Below, piece after piece: positions 33,586 to 42,729 of a DNA stretch of 64,000 nucleotides. Position 1 is the first letter of the stretch. Every line of letters starts with the position of its first letter. The notes below the pieces were generated by a model, which ran no database searches, had not been told where the DNA came from, and saw nothing but the letters and a program-made list of their open reading frames with translations. Source of the stretch: Planctomycetaceae bacterium (GTDB lineage Bacteria > Planctomycetota > Planctomycetia > Gemmatales > Gemmataceae); NCBI GenBank assembly GCA_013823135.1, contig PNLP01000027.1:1-64000 (forward strand), in the 5' to 3' direction. A program made the position numbers and the translations under genes.

Positions 33586-36408
33586 ATGCCCGATATCAAC
33601 CCCGAACTCGACCGACTGAGTGACCTGGAAGAATTGCCATCGTGGCGGCGCTGGGGGCCGTACCTCGCGGACCGCCAGTGGGGAACCGTCCGCGAGGATT
33701 ACTCGCCTGATGGGAACCCGTGGGGGTACTTCCCATTCGAGCACGCGCATCGCCGTGCGTACCGCTGGGGTGAGGACGGCATCGGCGGCATCTCGGACGA
33801 CCGCCAACGGTTGTGCCTGGCGATCACGCTGTGGAACGGGAAAGACCCGATCCTGAAGGAACGCCTGTTCGGGCTCGCGAACGAAGAGGGGAACCACGGC
33901 GAGGACGTGAAAGAGGTGTACCACTACCTCGACGCCCTGCCATCGCATGCGTACTTGAAGATGCTCTACAAGTACCCGCACGCCCGCTTCCCTTACGAGC
34001 TACTCCACGAGGCGAACAAACTGAACGAGAGCGGCAACGGTCCCGGCCGCAGCCGCAAGGATTCCGAGTACGAACTGACTGACACCGGGATCTTCAACGA
34101 GAACCGGTATTTCGACGTGGTCGTGGAGTACGCCAAAGTCGGACCACGCGACATCCTGATGCGGGTGACGGCCCACAACCGCGGGCCAGACGCAGCCGAG
34201 TTGCACTTGCTGCCGACGCTGTGGTTCCGCAACACCTGGAGTTGGGACACGACTGCCTTCAAGCCGACGATCGACGTCGATCAGTCGGGGCTGCGGTTGA
34301 TTCACCCGGAGTGGAACGAGTACCAGTTCTGGGCCGAAGGTGCCTCGCCGGAAGACGCCGGTGGCCCGCGGTACCTCTTCACCGACAACGAGACGAACAT
34401 CCCGGGCATGTACGGCACGCTGCCGCCAGAGAATGCGTCGGGTTACTACAAGGACGCCTTCAACGAGTATCTGGTGAACGGCAATGCGGCCGCCGTGAAC
34501 CCCGAGAACACGGGGACGAAGGTTGCCGCGCACTACAAGTTCACGGTGCCGCCGGGGAAGGCGGCGGTTGTGCGGTGCCGGCTCTCGCACCGATCCGAAT
34601 TGCCTGAAAAGCCGTTCGAGGGCTTCGACAACACCATCAATTCCCGGCACCACGAGGCAGACCAGTTCTTCGCGCTCACCTCACCCGAGATTCCGGACAT
34701 GGACGCGCGACACGTCCAGCGCCAGGCCGTCGCCGGGTTGATCTGGACCAAGCAGTACTATGCGTTCGACGTGTGGCGCTGGATGAAGGGCGACCCGGCC
34801 CAGCCTGCTCCCGCACCCGCACGCAAGAAAGGCCGGAACGCGGACTGGGAGCACATGAAGTCTTCCGACGTTCTCAGTATGCCGGACAAGTGGGAGTACC
34901 CGTATTTCTGTGCGTGGGACACGGCGTTCCATGCGGTCGCGATTGCGCCATTCGACCCGGAGTTCGCCAAGGAACAACTGCTGCTAATGTGCCGCGAGTG
35001 GTACATGCACCCGAACGGCCAGTTGCCTGCCTACGAATGGAACTTCGGCGACTCCAATCCGCCCGTTCACGCGTGGGCCGTGTGGCGTACCTTCCAGATC
35101 GACCGCAAGCACCGCCAGCTCCTCCGCGAGGGCAAACTCAAGGCGCTCCATCAACCGCCGGGCCACGACGACGAAGCCGACTGGATGTTCCTGGAGCGGG
35201 CGTTCCACAAGCTGATGATCAACTTCACATGGTGGGTGAACCGCAAGGACGCCCAGGGGCGGAACGTCTTCCAGGGCGGGTTCCTCGGGCTCGACAACAT
35301 CGGTGTGTTCGACCGCAGCCACCCACTGCCCACCGGCGGCTTCATCAACCAGGCCGACGGCACCGCGTGGATGGCGATGTATTCGCTGAACCTCATGCGA
35401 ATCGCGCTCGAACTCGCCACCCGCGACAGGGTGTTCGAAGACATCGCGATCAAGTTCTTCGAGCACTTCCTCAGCATCGCGAAAGCCATGACCGACATGG
35501 CCGGCAAGGGCATCGGCCTGTGGAACGAGGAGGACGGCTTCTACTACGACGAACTGTCGCTGCCCGACGGCCGCGAAGTGCCGTTGAAGGTGCGCTCACT
35601 CGTGGGGTTGATCCCGCTGTTCGCGGTCGAGGTTCTCGAACCGGAACTGCTCGCCCAGGTGCCTGAGTTTGCGGCGCGGATGCGCTGGGTGCTCGATCAC
35701 CGCCCGGACCTCGCGTCGCTCGTGTCGCGCTGGTTCGAGCCGGGCCGCGGGGAACGCCGCTTGCTGTCGCTACTCCGGGGCCACCGCGTGAAGCGCCTGC
35801 TGCGGCGGTTGCTGGACGAGGAAGAGTTCCTCAGCCCCTACGGCATCCGTGGCATGTCGCGCTTCCACCGCGACAACCCGTACAAGTTCGAGACGAACGG
35901 GCAAAACATCTCGGTGGGGTACGTGCCGGGCGACTCCGAGACGGGGATGTTCGGCGGGAACTCGAACTGGCGTGGCCCGGTGTGGTTCCCGGTGAACTAC
36001 CTCATCATCGAGAGCTTGCAGAAGTTCCACTTCTACTACGGCGACGAGTTCAAGGTGGAGTACCCAACCGGCAGCGGAGACATGGTTCCGCTCGTGCATG
36101 TGACGATGGAACTCACGCGCCGTCTGACGCGGCTATTCCTGCGTGGCCCGGACGGCAGGCGGCCGTGCTTCGGCGACGACGAGAAATCGCAGACCGACCC
36201 ATACTTCCGGGACAACTTGCTGTTCCACGAGTACTTCCACGGCGACTCAGGTAAGGGGCTGGGGGCGAGCCACCAGACAGGCTGGACGGCGCTGGTGGCG
36301 AAACTCCTCAATCCGCGTCGTGGCGAACGGCTCTACGACACGCTCGTTCCCGTGGTGGGCGTGACGACGGAAACCGGCGTGGCCATCGGCACCCCGGCGA
36401 AGTTGTGA
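33586..36408 (+). CDS. GH63-like glucosidase
   Basis: 940 residues without a signal peptide. The N-terminal beta domain (WRRWGPYLADRQWGTVREDY) and a long (alpha/alpha)6 C-terminal catalytic domain match bacterial glycoside hydrolase family 63 proteins. Characteristic pieces are WDTAFHAVAIAPFDPEFA (probable general-acid region), QLPAYEWNFGDSNPPVHAWA, and near the end SNWRGPVWFPVNYLIIESL. Relatives hydrolyse alpha-glucosides or mannosylglycerate-type substrates; which applies here is unknown. ATG 33586 begins the conserved region; TTG 33526 is also open. The 229 bases upstream, shared with the divergent propeller gene, show no repeat. Confidence 0.85.
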   Translation: MPDINPELDRLSDLEELPSWRRWGPYLADRQWGTVREDYSPDGNPWGYFPFEHAHRRAYRWGEDGIGGISDDRQRLCLAITLWNGKDPILKERLFGLANEEGNHGEDVKEVYHYLDALPSHAYLKMLYKYPHARFPYELLHEANKLNESGNGPGRSRKDSEYELTDTGIFNENRYFDVVVEYAKVGPRDILMRVTAHNRGPDAAELHLLPTLWFRNTWSWDTTAFKPTIDVDQSGLRLIHPEWNEYQFWAEGASPEDAGGPRYLFTDNETNIPGMYGTLPPENASGYYKDAFNEYLVNGNAAAVNPENTGTKVAAHYKFTVPPGKAAVVRCRLSHRSELPEKPFEGFDNTINSRHHEADQFFALTSPEIPDMDARHVQRQAVAGLIWTKQYYAFDVWRWMKGDPAQPAPAPARKKGRNADWEHMKSSDVLSMPDKWEYPYFCAWDTAFHAVAIAPFDPEFAKEQLLLMCREWYMHPNGQLPAYEWNFGDSNPPVHAWAVWRTFQIDRKHRQLLREGKLKALHQPPGHDDEADWMFLERAFHKLMINFTWWVNRKDAQGRNVFQGGFLGLDNIGVFDRSHPLPTGGFINQADGTAWMAMYSLNLMRIALELATRDRVFEDIAIKFFEHFLSIAKAMTDMAGKGIGLWNEEDGFYYDELSLPDGREVPLKVRSLVGLIPLFAVEVLEPELLAQVPEFAARMRWVLDHRPDLASLVSRWFEPGRGERRLLSLLRGHRVKRLLRRLLDEEEFLSPYGIRGMSRFHRDNPYKFETNGQNISVGYVPGDSETGMFGGNSNWRGPVWFPVNYLIIESLQKFHFYYGDEFKVEYPTGSGDMVPLVHVTMELTRRLTRLFLRGPDGRRPCFGDDEKSQTDPYFRDNLLFHEYFHGDSGKGLGASHQTGWTALVAKLLNPRRGERLYDTLVPVVGVTTETGVAIGTPAKL

Positions 36409-36461
36409 CGGATGGGTGTACTCACTCACACATGAGCGACCAGTGATTTTGAGCGGCTATT

Positions 36462-36557
36462 GGTAGGGTGGGTCGAGTCGCGTTTCGCGACGAGCCCCAC
36501 CATTTTTCGAAGTGCTGGTGGGGCTCGACCGCAAAGCCGGTTTCGACCCACCCTACC
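36462..36557. repeat. Inverted repeat, family 3 (GGTAGGGTGGGTCGAGTCGC)
   Basis: Arms at 36462-36502 and 36516-36557 pair through GGTAGGGTGGGTCGAGTCGC and GAGCCCCACCA. The internal GCGTTTCGCGACGA / CCGCAAAGCCGG part differs between arms. A second full copy is at 42604-42694 and a partial one at 50597-50636. It lies between two convergent genes. Confidence 0.9.
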
Positions 36558-36599
36558 GCACACCTCGTTGTTCCGCGTGCCATTGCTTCGTCTTGACAG

Positions 36600-38573
36600 C
36601 TACTTCGCGTCCACGAACTCGGTGATCTGAACCTCTCGTGCCGCCAGCGCCGTGGCGACGGTCTTCGCGTCGGCGGCGAGTTTACGGTCGCCGTCCGCGT
36701 TGGGGTCGAGCGGGGTCACCAGATCGTTGAGCTTCACGCTGGCGGCAGTGAAAATCGTCAGCAGCTTTCGCAGCGTGTACTTGTCGCCGTTCTTCTTGCA
36801 CTCCTCAATCGAACGCCCGAGTTCCGGTAGGCTGTCATTGAAGTCCGGAATCGTTGCGACTCCTGGCCACTTCTTCAGGAGGTAGTCGCGGGCCTTCGCG
36901 TGGGCGTCGTTCTTCGGCGCCCATTCCGCCTTCAACCGGTCGCGCTTCGCCTTCACGTCGGCGTTGTCGGGCAGCAGTGTCACCAGTTGATCGTACACGT
37001 TGATCGCCTCGTCCACATCGCCGCGGCCGAGGAGTAATGTCAGTCGTGTGATGAGTGCCTCGGCTTGCACTTCGCGAGCCGCAATCGTCGGGTCGTTCTC
37101 CCGAGCGACGACGGCTTCCAGCGTCTTGACGTGGGCATTCAGTTGAACATTGAACGCGCGGAGGGCCATCAGTTGCCGCTCGATGGAGTTCATCAGCGCC
37201 GTGGATTCCGGCGCTCGGTCGGGCGATTCCTTGAGCCGGGCGAGGTCGTCCGAGATGCTCTTGTCCGCGGCGTCTGCGGCCTGGAACCCGCCCTTCGCAC
37301 GGGCCAGCGCCTCAGCGTTCTTCTTCTTCTCGATCAGGTTGGCTGTCGCTTCGAAGCAGATAGTTTGGGCGTTGCGGGCGTCGGTCACCCGTGCGGCAGC
37401 GGCAACCAGACTCCGCAGATTCTCGGCCTTGCGCTCCAGTTCCGGGTTGATCTCGAACGGCAGATTCACCGGGTCGGCGCTCAGCACCGGAATCGGGAAT
37501 GGGACCGACCGCCCGCCGTGCTCCACCGTCACGCACGCCACGTTCGCGAGCGTTCGCGCCGATCGGAACAGGCCGTCCTTGTAGACGAACAGGTCACGAG
37601 CTTCCTTGGGTGTGCCGAAGCCGCTCTCGGTTCCCCGCACTGTCGCGGCACCCGTCGATTTCTGGTTTTCCGGGTTCGATGTCACGAGCCGAACCGTGAG
37701 CGGGCCTTCCACTGTGCCGAGTTTCATGCACCGATAGCCGGCCACGCCCTTCGCCGGTGGGAACGGGTTCTGGTAGAGCGTCAACACGCCGCAGCGTAAC
37801 GTGCCGTCCTTGCTCACCTCGGTCACGCGGAGAAGTGTGAACGCTCGCGGCGTGGCGGACAACCCCGGTGGCGGCACCGACCCTGGCGGCGCGGCGATGA
37901 TCTTCCCCGTTGCTGTGCGAATGGGCGGCGGCGCGGGCCGGTCCGTCTTCGTGACCTGCGAGACGGAGAACACGTCGCCAACCCTCACGATGCGATCATC
38001 GAGTGCGCCGAGTTGCCCGCCGCGGAGTGTCACCTTCACCGTGTCCACCTTGCCTGCGACCGGCTCGAAGGTGCCCGTCAGCCCGAAGTCGCGGTCGAGC
38101 ATGAGCCCGGCGGTGCGGCCGACCATTTCCGACGCGAGGACGGATTGCTTGCGAACGATCGGCGAGGCCAACCCCGCGAAGCCATCGTGTTGACGCGATT
38201 GCAGGTGATACTGGCCGTTGCGGTATTCGAGGGTAAGGAAGTGTGTCTTCGCGCCGGTCAGGTCGCGAGATGCGTCGAGTGCGGGGAAGCCCTTGTCGTC
38301 GAAGTTCTGCCAGAGGGTGTCCCACTTGTCGCGGGGCAACTCGGCGAGGTCGATCACTTCGACCGTGCCCAGCGAGCCCATCGCGGGTTGCAGCGCGGCG
38401 ACGATATCACGCTTGAGTTGCTCGCGGAACGACTGTGAAAGCAAGGGGTGAGGCTGAGCTTTCAGCACCACGCGCCACAGGCAAGGAGTCTTCGGTTCGG
38501 GGTCAAGTTGAGCGGTTGCTGGTCCAGCGGCCACGAGTGTAACGAACGTGACGAGTGTGGCGCGAAGTCGCAT
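36600..38573 (-). CDS. Large secreted protein of unknown function
   Basis: 657 residues. Signal peptide MRLRATLVTFVTLVAAGPAT with cleavage at TAQ. The mature protein has an N-terminal mixed domain (WRVVLKAQPHPLLSQSFREQ), beta-rich segments (TLRGGQLGALDDRIVRVGDV, a likely ligand- or surface-binding domain), and a C-terminal helical part with possible TPR-like and coiled regions (RLTLLLGRGDVDEAINVYDQ). I recognise no named family. ATG 38573 has GGAG 8 bases upstream, which decides the start over an open frame to 38672. It is divergent from the next gene. Confidence 0.75.
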   Translation of the reverse strand: MRLRATLVTFVTLVAAGPATAQLDPEPKTPCLWRVVLKAQPHPLLSQSFREQLKRDIVAALQPAMGSLGTVEVIDLAELPRDKWDTLWQNFDDKGFPALDASRDLTGAKTHFLTLEYRNGQYHLQSRQHDGFAGLASPIVRKQSVLASEMVGRTAGLMLDRDFGLTGTFEPVAGKVDTVKVTLRGGQLGALDDRIVRVGDVFSVSQVTKTDRPAPPPIRTATGKIIAAPPGSVPPPGLSATPRAFTLLRVTEVSKDGTLRCGVLTLYQNPFPPAKGVAGYRCMKLGTVEGPLTVRLVTSNPENQKSTGAATVRGTESGFGTPKEARDLFVYKDGLFRSARTLANVACVTVEHGGRSVPFPIPVLSADPVNLPFEINPELERKAENLRSLVAAAARVTDARNAQTICFEATANLIEKKKNAEALARAKGGFQAADAADKSISDDLARLKESPDRAPESTALMNSIERQLMALRAFNVQLNAHVKTLEAVVARENDPTIAAREVQAEALITRLTLLLGRGDVDEAINVYDQLVTLLPDNADVKAKRDRLKAEWAPKNDAHAKARDYLLKKWPGVATIPDFNDSLPELGRSIEECKKNGDKYTLRKLLTIFTAASVKLNDLVTPLDPNADGDRKLAADAKTVATALAAREVQITEFVDAK

Positions 38574-38763
38574 GCGATAACTCCAACCTGGTGCAGTGCT
38601 AAGGGGAGCGAAGGCAATCGCAAACGGAGCGATGAGGATAAGCGTTGGAATAGAACCCGGCACCGCCGGCACCCGAAGGTACCCACAGGGTGAGAACTAT
38701 CTTACCATCTCGGCCGCGGCGCGGTATCGTCGGTAGTGTCTCACAACTTCACGGACTTCGCCA

Positions 38764-39900
38764 ATGCGTGCACCATTTCGTCTCGCCCTCTCCTTTGCGA
38801 TGTTCGGACTGGCTTTCGCCGCTGCGGAAGCGCAGGAGCCTGGCCCGCTCTTGAAGCCCGCCATGCCGCCCACGAGCAGCACGCGTGTTCGGGTGCAGAC
38901 ATCTGAAGAGAACCCGATCTTCTTCCATTTCGCGGCAAAAGTCACAGACCCGAAGCAGAAGGACAAGTCGCACGATGTGGTCGTCGCGTTCGATTGCCTT
39001 CCCGGCAAGGGCTACGTCAGCTTGAAGAAGTGGAAGAGCTGGGGGTTCGAAGTCCCCGCGAACCGGGTGGGCGTTCTGCCCGAACTGGTCATCCCCTGCT
39101 CGCAACTGGCCCCCAAACTGAGCAAGGGCCGCGACACCGAAGTGCGGCTCACGAACATCAAGCTCGAGATCGTTGAACCCCCGGGCGACGGCGACACGGT
39201 CCTGCTCTCCGACCTGCTGATTTCGATTCAGGAACTCACCAGGGGGGCCGACCGAGCCTTCGAGACGCGGGTGTACTTTGGCGACAAGTTCATGGAGTTC
39301 ACCGTGCCGAACGCCGTGGTGAAGCGACTCGGAACCGGGGACGACACACCACTGCCCGAACCAGCCGTCAGCCCGGATAAGGATTTGCTACCTGTAGTCG
39401 GGCCGATGACGATTTATCACGGCGTGCCCACGTTCTCGTACGCCAGTGTGGACGGGCAAGCGACCTACAAGCTACCGGAGGGGAAGAACGAGACGATCAA
39501 CGTCGGGGTTACATCCACGATGAACTGGCCGGACGGCATCATGATGACGATTGGCACCGCCCGCGGTCTGGGCATCATGGTCGAGCAGGGCAAGGACTTG
39601 AAGGGAATCGGGGCCGGGTTCGATGCGATGGTCGGGAAGGCGAAGTTGAAGGAGTTCCGGCTCGGCTTCCTCACGGGATCGAATCTGAAGGTGCCGAAAG
39701 ACCTCGTGGTGAAGGACGTGACGATCGTCGTGGACCGGAACAATTCGTCGCACTTCGTCTGGATTGGCCCGCGATTCCTCGATGCCCACTTCACCGACCC
39801 CGTCTACGCTTGCGAACCGACAGGCTGGAAGCTGTACGGCCGGGTGAAGCCGGAGTTGCTCATGGACATCAAGACCCGCACGCCACCGAAGAAACCGTGA
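38764..39900 (+). CDS. Secreted protein of unknown function
   Basis: 378 residues. Signal peptide MRAPFRLALSFAMFGLAFAA with cleavage at AEA-QEP. The rest is mostly predicted beta structure (VRVQTSEENPIFFHFAAKVT; FMEFTVPNAVVKRLGTGDD) with one hydrophobic-glycine-rich stretch (GIMMTIGTARGLGIMVEQG). I recognise no family. It is transcribed divergently from the preceding secreted protein over a 190-base gap and convergently with the PuuD-like gene. Both secreted unknowns may be linked in function, which is inference from position. Confidence 0.7.
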   Translation: MRAPFRLALSFAMFGLAFAAAEAQEPGPLLKPAMPPTSSTRVRVQTSEENPIFFHFAAKVTDPKQKDKSHDVVVAFDCLPGKGYVSLKKWKSWGFEVPANRVGVLPELVIPCSQLAPKLSKGRDTEVRLTNIKLEIVEPPGDGDTVLLSDLLISIQELTRGADRAFETRVYFGDKFMEFTVPNAVVKRLGTGDDTPLPEPAVSPDKDLLPVVGPMTIYHGVPTFSYASVDGQATYKLPEGKNETINVGVTSTMNWPDGIMMTIGTARGLGIMVEQGKDLKGIGAGFDAMVGKAKLKEFRLGFLTGSNLKVPKDLVVKDVTIVVDRNNSSHFVWIGPRFLDAHFTDPVYACEPTGWKLYGRVKPELLMDIKTRTPPKKP

Positions 39901-39939
39901 GAGACGGTGGTGGCGTGAGGTTGGGTTTCGCTCAAGCCT

Positions 39940-40677
39940 TCACGCGGCAGCGTCGGCGAATTCCGTGAACAACCGTGCCATGCCGGGTTGAGTCTCGGTC
40001 AGTTCCTCGGGGTGCCACTGCACTCCGATGAGGTATTGCGAACCAGTTCCTTCCACACCTTCGATGATGCCGTCGGGGGCGAAAGCCGTTGCGGCCAGCG
40101 TGGGGGCCAGATCCTTGATCGCCTGATGGTGCATGCTGTTCACCGGCACCACCGCATCCCCCAAAATCTTCCCCAAACGCGAACCCGATTTCACTGTGAT
40201 GTCGTGGGCCAGGAACTTCCGGCTTGGCTGTTCCGGCGTCGGGAAGTGGTCGTGCTTCAACGCCGCGGGCACCTGGGTTGCCACATCTTGATAAAGTGTG
40301 CCGCCGCAGGCCACGTTCAGGATTTGCAAGCCCCGGCACACGGCCAGCACCGGCAATCCGCGGGCGAGGGCGTGCCGCAGGAGCAAGATTTCGACCGCAT
40401 CGCGGTCGGGGTCTGTCGTGCCACACAGAGGAGACTTCGGTTCCCCGTAGCGAGCGGGGTCCACGTCCACGCCGCCGGTGATGAACACACCGTCGAGGCG
40501 ATCGAAGATTTCTTGAAGAGTGTCCTGATCGTGGGGGATCAGGGGGATGAGCCACGGCACACCGCCGACCTGGCGCATGGCCTCGATGTAGCTGCGGCCC
40601 ATGAGCCAACACGTTTGCCGTTCGCCCGTAAAGGCGGGCAATGTCTGCGTCGCGATCCCGATGACGGGGCGGCCCAT
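39940..40677 (-). CDS. PuuD-like gamma-glutamyl-gamma-aminobutyrate hydrolase family protein
   Basis: 245 residues, a class I glutamine amidotransferase domain of the peptidase C26/PuuD type. The nucleophile motif is LAVCRGLQILNVACGGTLYQ with Cys near residue 107, and the catalytic His/Glu are in VQWHPEE. The start MGRPVIGIATQ and the GVFITGGVDVDPARY segment are typical. The enzyme would cleave gamma-glutamyl amides such as gamma-glutamyl-GABA in polyamine breakdown. No other polyamine genes are nearby, so the substrate is uncertain. Confidence 0.88.
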   Translation of the reverse strand: MGRPVIGIATQTLPAFTGERQTCWLMGRSYIEAMRQVGGVPWLIPLIPHDQDTLQEIFDRLDGVFITGGVDVDPARYGEPKSPLCGTTDPDRDAVEILLLRHALARGLPVLAVCRGLQILNVACGGTLYQDVATQVPAALKHDHFPTPEQPSRKFLAHDITVKSGSRLGKILGDAVVPVNSMHHQAIKDLAPTLAATAFAPDGIIEGVEGTGSQYLIGVQWHPEELTETQPGMARLFTEFADAAA

Positions 40678-40975
40678 ATCAACTCTCCCGAGTCAACTTC
40701 GCGGATGCGGCATCGTGGTGAAGGAGAGATAACACCACATGATACCGCACGCGGAGGGTGAATGTCCACTCGCCGCTGGAGTTGTTCAGTTGCGTCGGCT
40801 TCCGACGGAGCACGGCTTCACCCCAACTTCCCGCGTCGCGTCCAGCTTGCCGAATCGTGGCGAAGCGATCGGAATCTCTTGCCCTGTTGGCCACTTTTCA
40901 CGTGCTCTTCATCTGGACAGCGACCAGCGTGGCTGTTATCCGGCCACCCAAACGAAGTGTCTTCGGGGGAAGAGC

Positions 40976-42583
40976 ATGACGTGGTCGGGGTTAGCGAGCC
41001 GCAGCGGCTGGGGGGCCGCTGTGCTGCTCGTGCTTAGCATGACGCAGGGTGAGGGAATCGGGCAAGCTCCGAACCCGGAGCCCAACGCGCCCGCGTTGCC
41101 GTTGTCGCCTTCGCAACTGCCACCGCCAACGGTGGTAGTTGTGTCCGACCAGGCACCTGCTGTCGCCCCCGGGCAGGCGCCTGCTGTCGCCCCCGGGCAG
41201 ACACCTGCTGTCGTCCCTGAAACGAGCCCAGCCACGCCTGAAACGAATGCCACTGTACCAGTGGTGGGTGATGCGGTGGCGGTTCCGAACAGCGGCGATA
41301 TCAAGAACGTCAACCGCGACATCCGCCTGTATGACTCGCTTCACTGCGACGATAACTACGGCCTCAAGTCGCTTTTCGATTCGCTCCACCCGGAGAACCC
41401 CACCAAAGGAAAGCACTGGTACGAGAAGTTCTCAGTTCGGGGATATGCTCAACCCCGCTTCGGGCGCACGCTGTACCAGGAACCAGGCAGCGCGAGCCCA
41501 AATCTTCCAGCCGACCGTGGCATCAACGGAAACGCGGAAGATTTCACGATGCGACGTGCCCGGTTGATCCTGTTTGGAGATGTCAGCGAATACCTGTCCT
41601 TTTACTGGCAGCAGGACTTCGCGGTGACGCTTCCCGGTGCTTCAACGACCTTCTTTGGCCAGCTACGCGACTTGTATGGCGACGTGTACCTGGACAAGGA
41701 GCGGGTGAACCGATTCCGGGTGGGTCTGTCCAAGGTTCCGTACGGCTGGGAGAACATGCAATCCAGCCAGAACCGAGTACCGCTCGACCGAACAGATGCT
41801 ATCAACACGGCCGTCAGTTTGAATGAGCGAGATCTGGGCGTGTTCTACTACTGGACCCCGAAAGACAAGCAGAAGCTGTTCAAGGATCTGGTCGATGGCG
41901 GTTTGAAGGGCTCGGGGAACTTCGGTATCTTCGCGCTGGGTGTTTACAACGGTCAGGGCCTGGCAACCATCGAACAGAATCTGGATCCCCACGTCGTGGC
42001 TCGGTTCACGTGGCCATTCCAGCTTGCCAGCGGTCAGGTCGTGGAGGCCAGCATTCAGGGGTATACCGGCAAGTACGTGGTCGCGGGTGCTCCGATCCGG
42101 CCACTCGGCGAAGGCGATTCGACAACCCCCAAGGGAACGGGTGGCAACAAGGGCTACCTCGACCAGCGGATCGCAGGGACATTCGTCTGGTACGCGCAGC
42201 CGTTCGGGTTCCAGACGGAGTGGAACGTGGGTCGGGGTCCGGGGTTGAACGACGCCCAGAGCGCAATCGAGACTCGACCGCTCCAGGGCGGATACGCGAT
42301 GGTCATGTACAAGGTGGACACCGCCAGGCACGGTATCTTCATCCCGTACACCCGGTATCAGCACTACCGTGGCGGCTACAAATCGGTGTTCAACGCACCA
42401 TATGGCGGCCACGACGAGTGGGATTTAGGCGTGGAGTGGCAAATCCGCAAGGAGATGGAACTGACTCTCGAATACAGTTTCGTCAACGGTGTGAACGTGA
42501 GCCCAATCGACAAGGCCGGCGCAAACTCGTACCAGAACTTCGATGGCGGCATACTCAGGGCACAGTTCCAGATCAACTACTGA
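40976..42583 (+). CDS. OprP/OprO-type outer-membrane porin
   Basis: 535 residues. A signal peptide (about residues 1-30) is followed by a Pro/Ala-rich low-complexity linker that includes three 8-residue repeats (APAVAPGQ type, encoded by a 24-base tandem repeat at 41150-41220). A beta-barrel follows with phosphate-selective-porin features: FTMRRARLILFGDVSEYLSF, RVNRFRVGLSKVPYGWEN, and a C-terminal strand ending ...AQFQINY with the terminal aromatic residue expected of outer-membrane proteins. It probably forms an anion- or phosphate-type channel. ATG 40976 has GGGGGA 5 bases upstream. Confidence 0.85.
   Translation: MTWSGLASRSGWGAAVLLVLSMTQGEGIGQAPNPEPNAPALPLSPSQLPPPTVVVVSDQAPAVAPGQAPAVAPGQTPAVVPETSPATPETNATVPVVGDAVAVPNSGDIKNVNRDIRLYDSLHCDDNYGLKSLFDSLHPENPTKGKHWYEKFSVRGYAQPRFGRTLYQEPGSASPNLPADRGINGNAEDFTMRRARLILFGDVSEYLSFYWQQDFAVTLPGASTTFFGQLRDLYGDVYLDKERVNRFRVGLSKVPYGWENMQSSQNRVPLDRTDAINTAVSLNERDLGVFYYWTPKDKQKLFKDLVDGGLKGSGNFGIFALGVYNGQGLATIEQNLDPHVVARFTWPFQLASGQVVEASIQGYTGKYVVAGAPIRPLGEGDSTTPKGTGGNKGYLDQRIAGTFVWYAQPFGFQTEWNVGRGPGLNDAQSAIETRPLQGGYAMVMYKVDTARHGIFIPYTRYQHYRGGYKSVFNAPYGGHDEWDLGVEWQIRKEMELTLEYSFVNGVNVSPIDKAGANSYQNFDGGILRAQFQINY
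41150..41220. repeat. 24-base tandem repeat in the porin linker
   Basis: Units at 41150-41173 and 41174-41197 differ by a single base, and a third diverged copy is at 41198-41220 (CAGACACCTGCTGTCGTCCC start). Each unit encodes 8 residues, so copy-number change keeps frame. Confidence 0.88.
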
Positions 42584-42603
42584 CCCAAAGCGCAACAGGT
42601 TTT

Positions 42604-42694
42604 GGTAGGGTGGGTCGAGTCGCGCCTCGCGACGAGCCCCACCATTTCGTGAAGGTGGGGCTCGATCGCAAAGCCGGTCTCGTCCCACCATACC
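42604..42694. repeat. Inverted repeat, family 3
   Basis: Arms at 42604-42643 and 42654-42694 begin GGTAGGGTGGGTCGAGTCGC, closely matching 36462-36557 (GCGCCTCGCGACGAGCCCCA in place of GCGTTTCGCGACGAGCCCCA). It lies between convergent genes. Confidence 0.9.
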
Positions 42695-42729
42695 GAACTT
42701 CTACCACTGAATCGTCCGAGAACCTCAGG

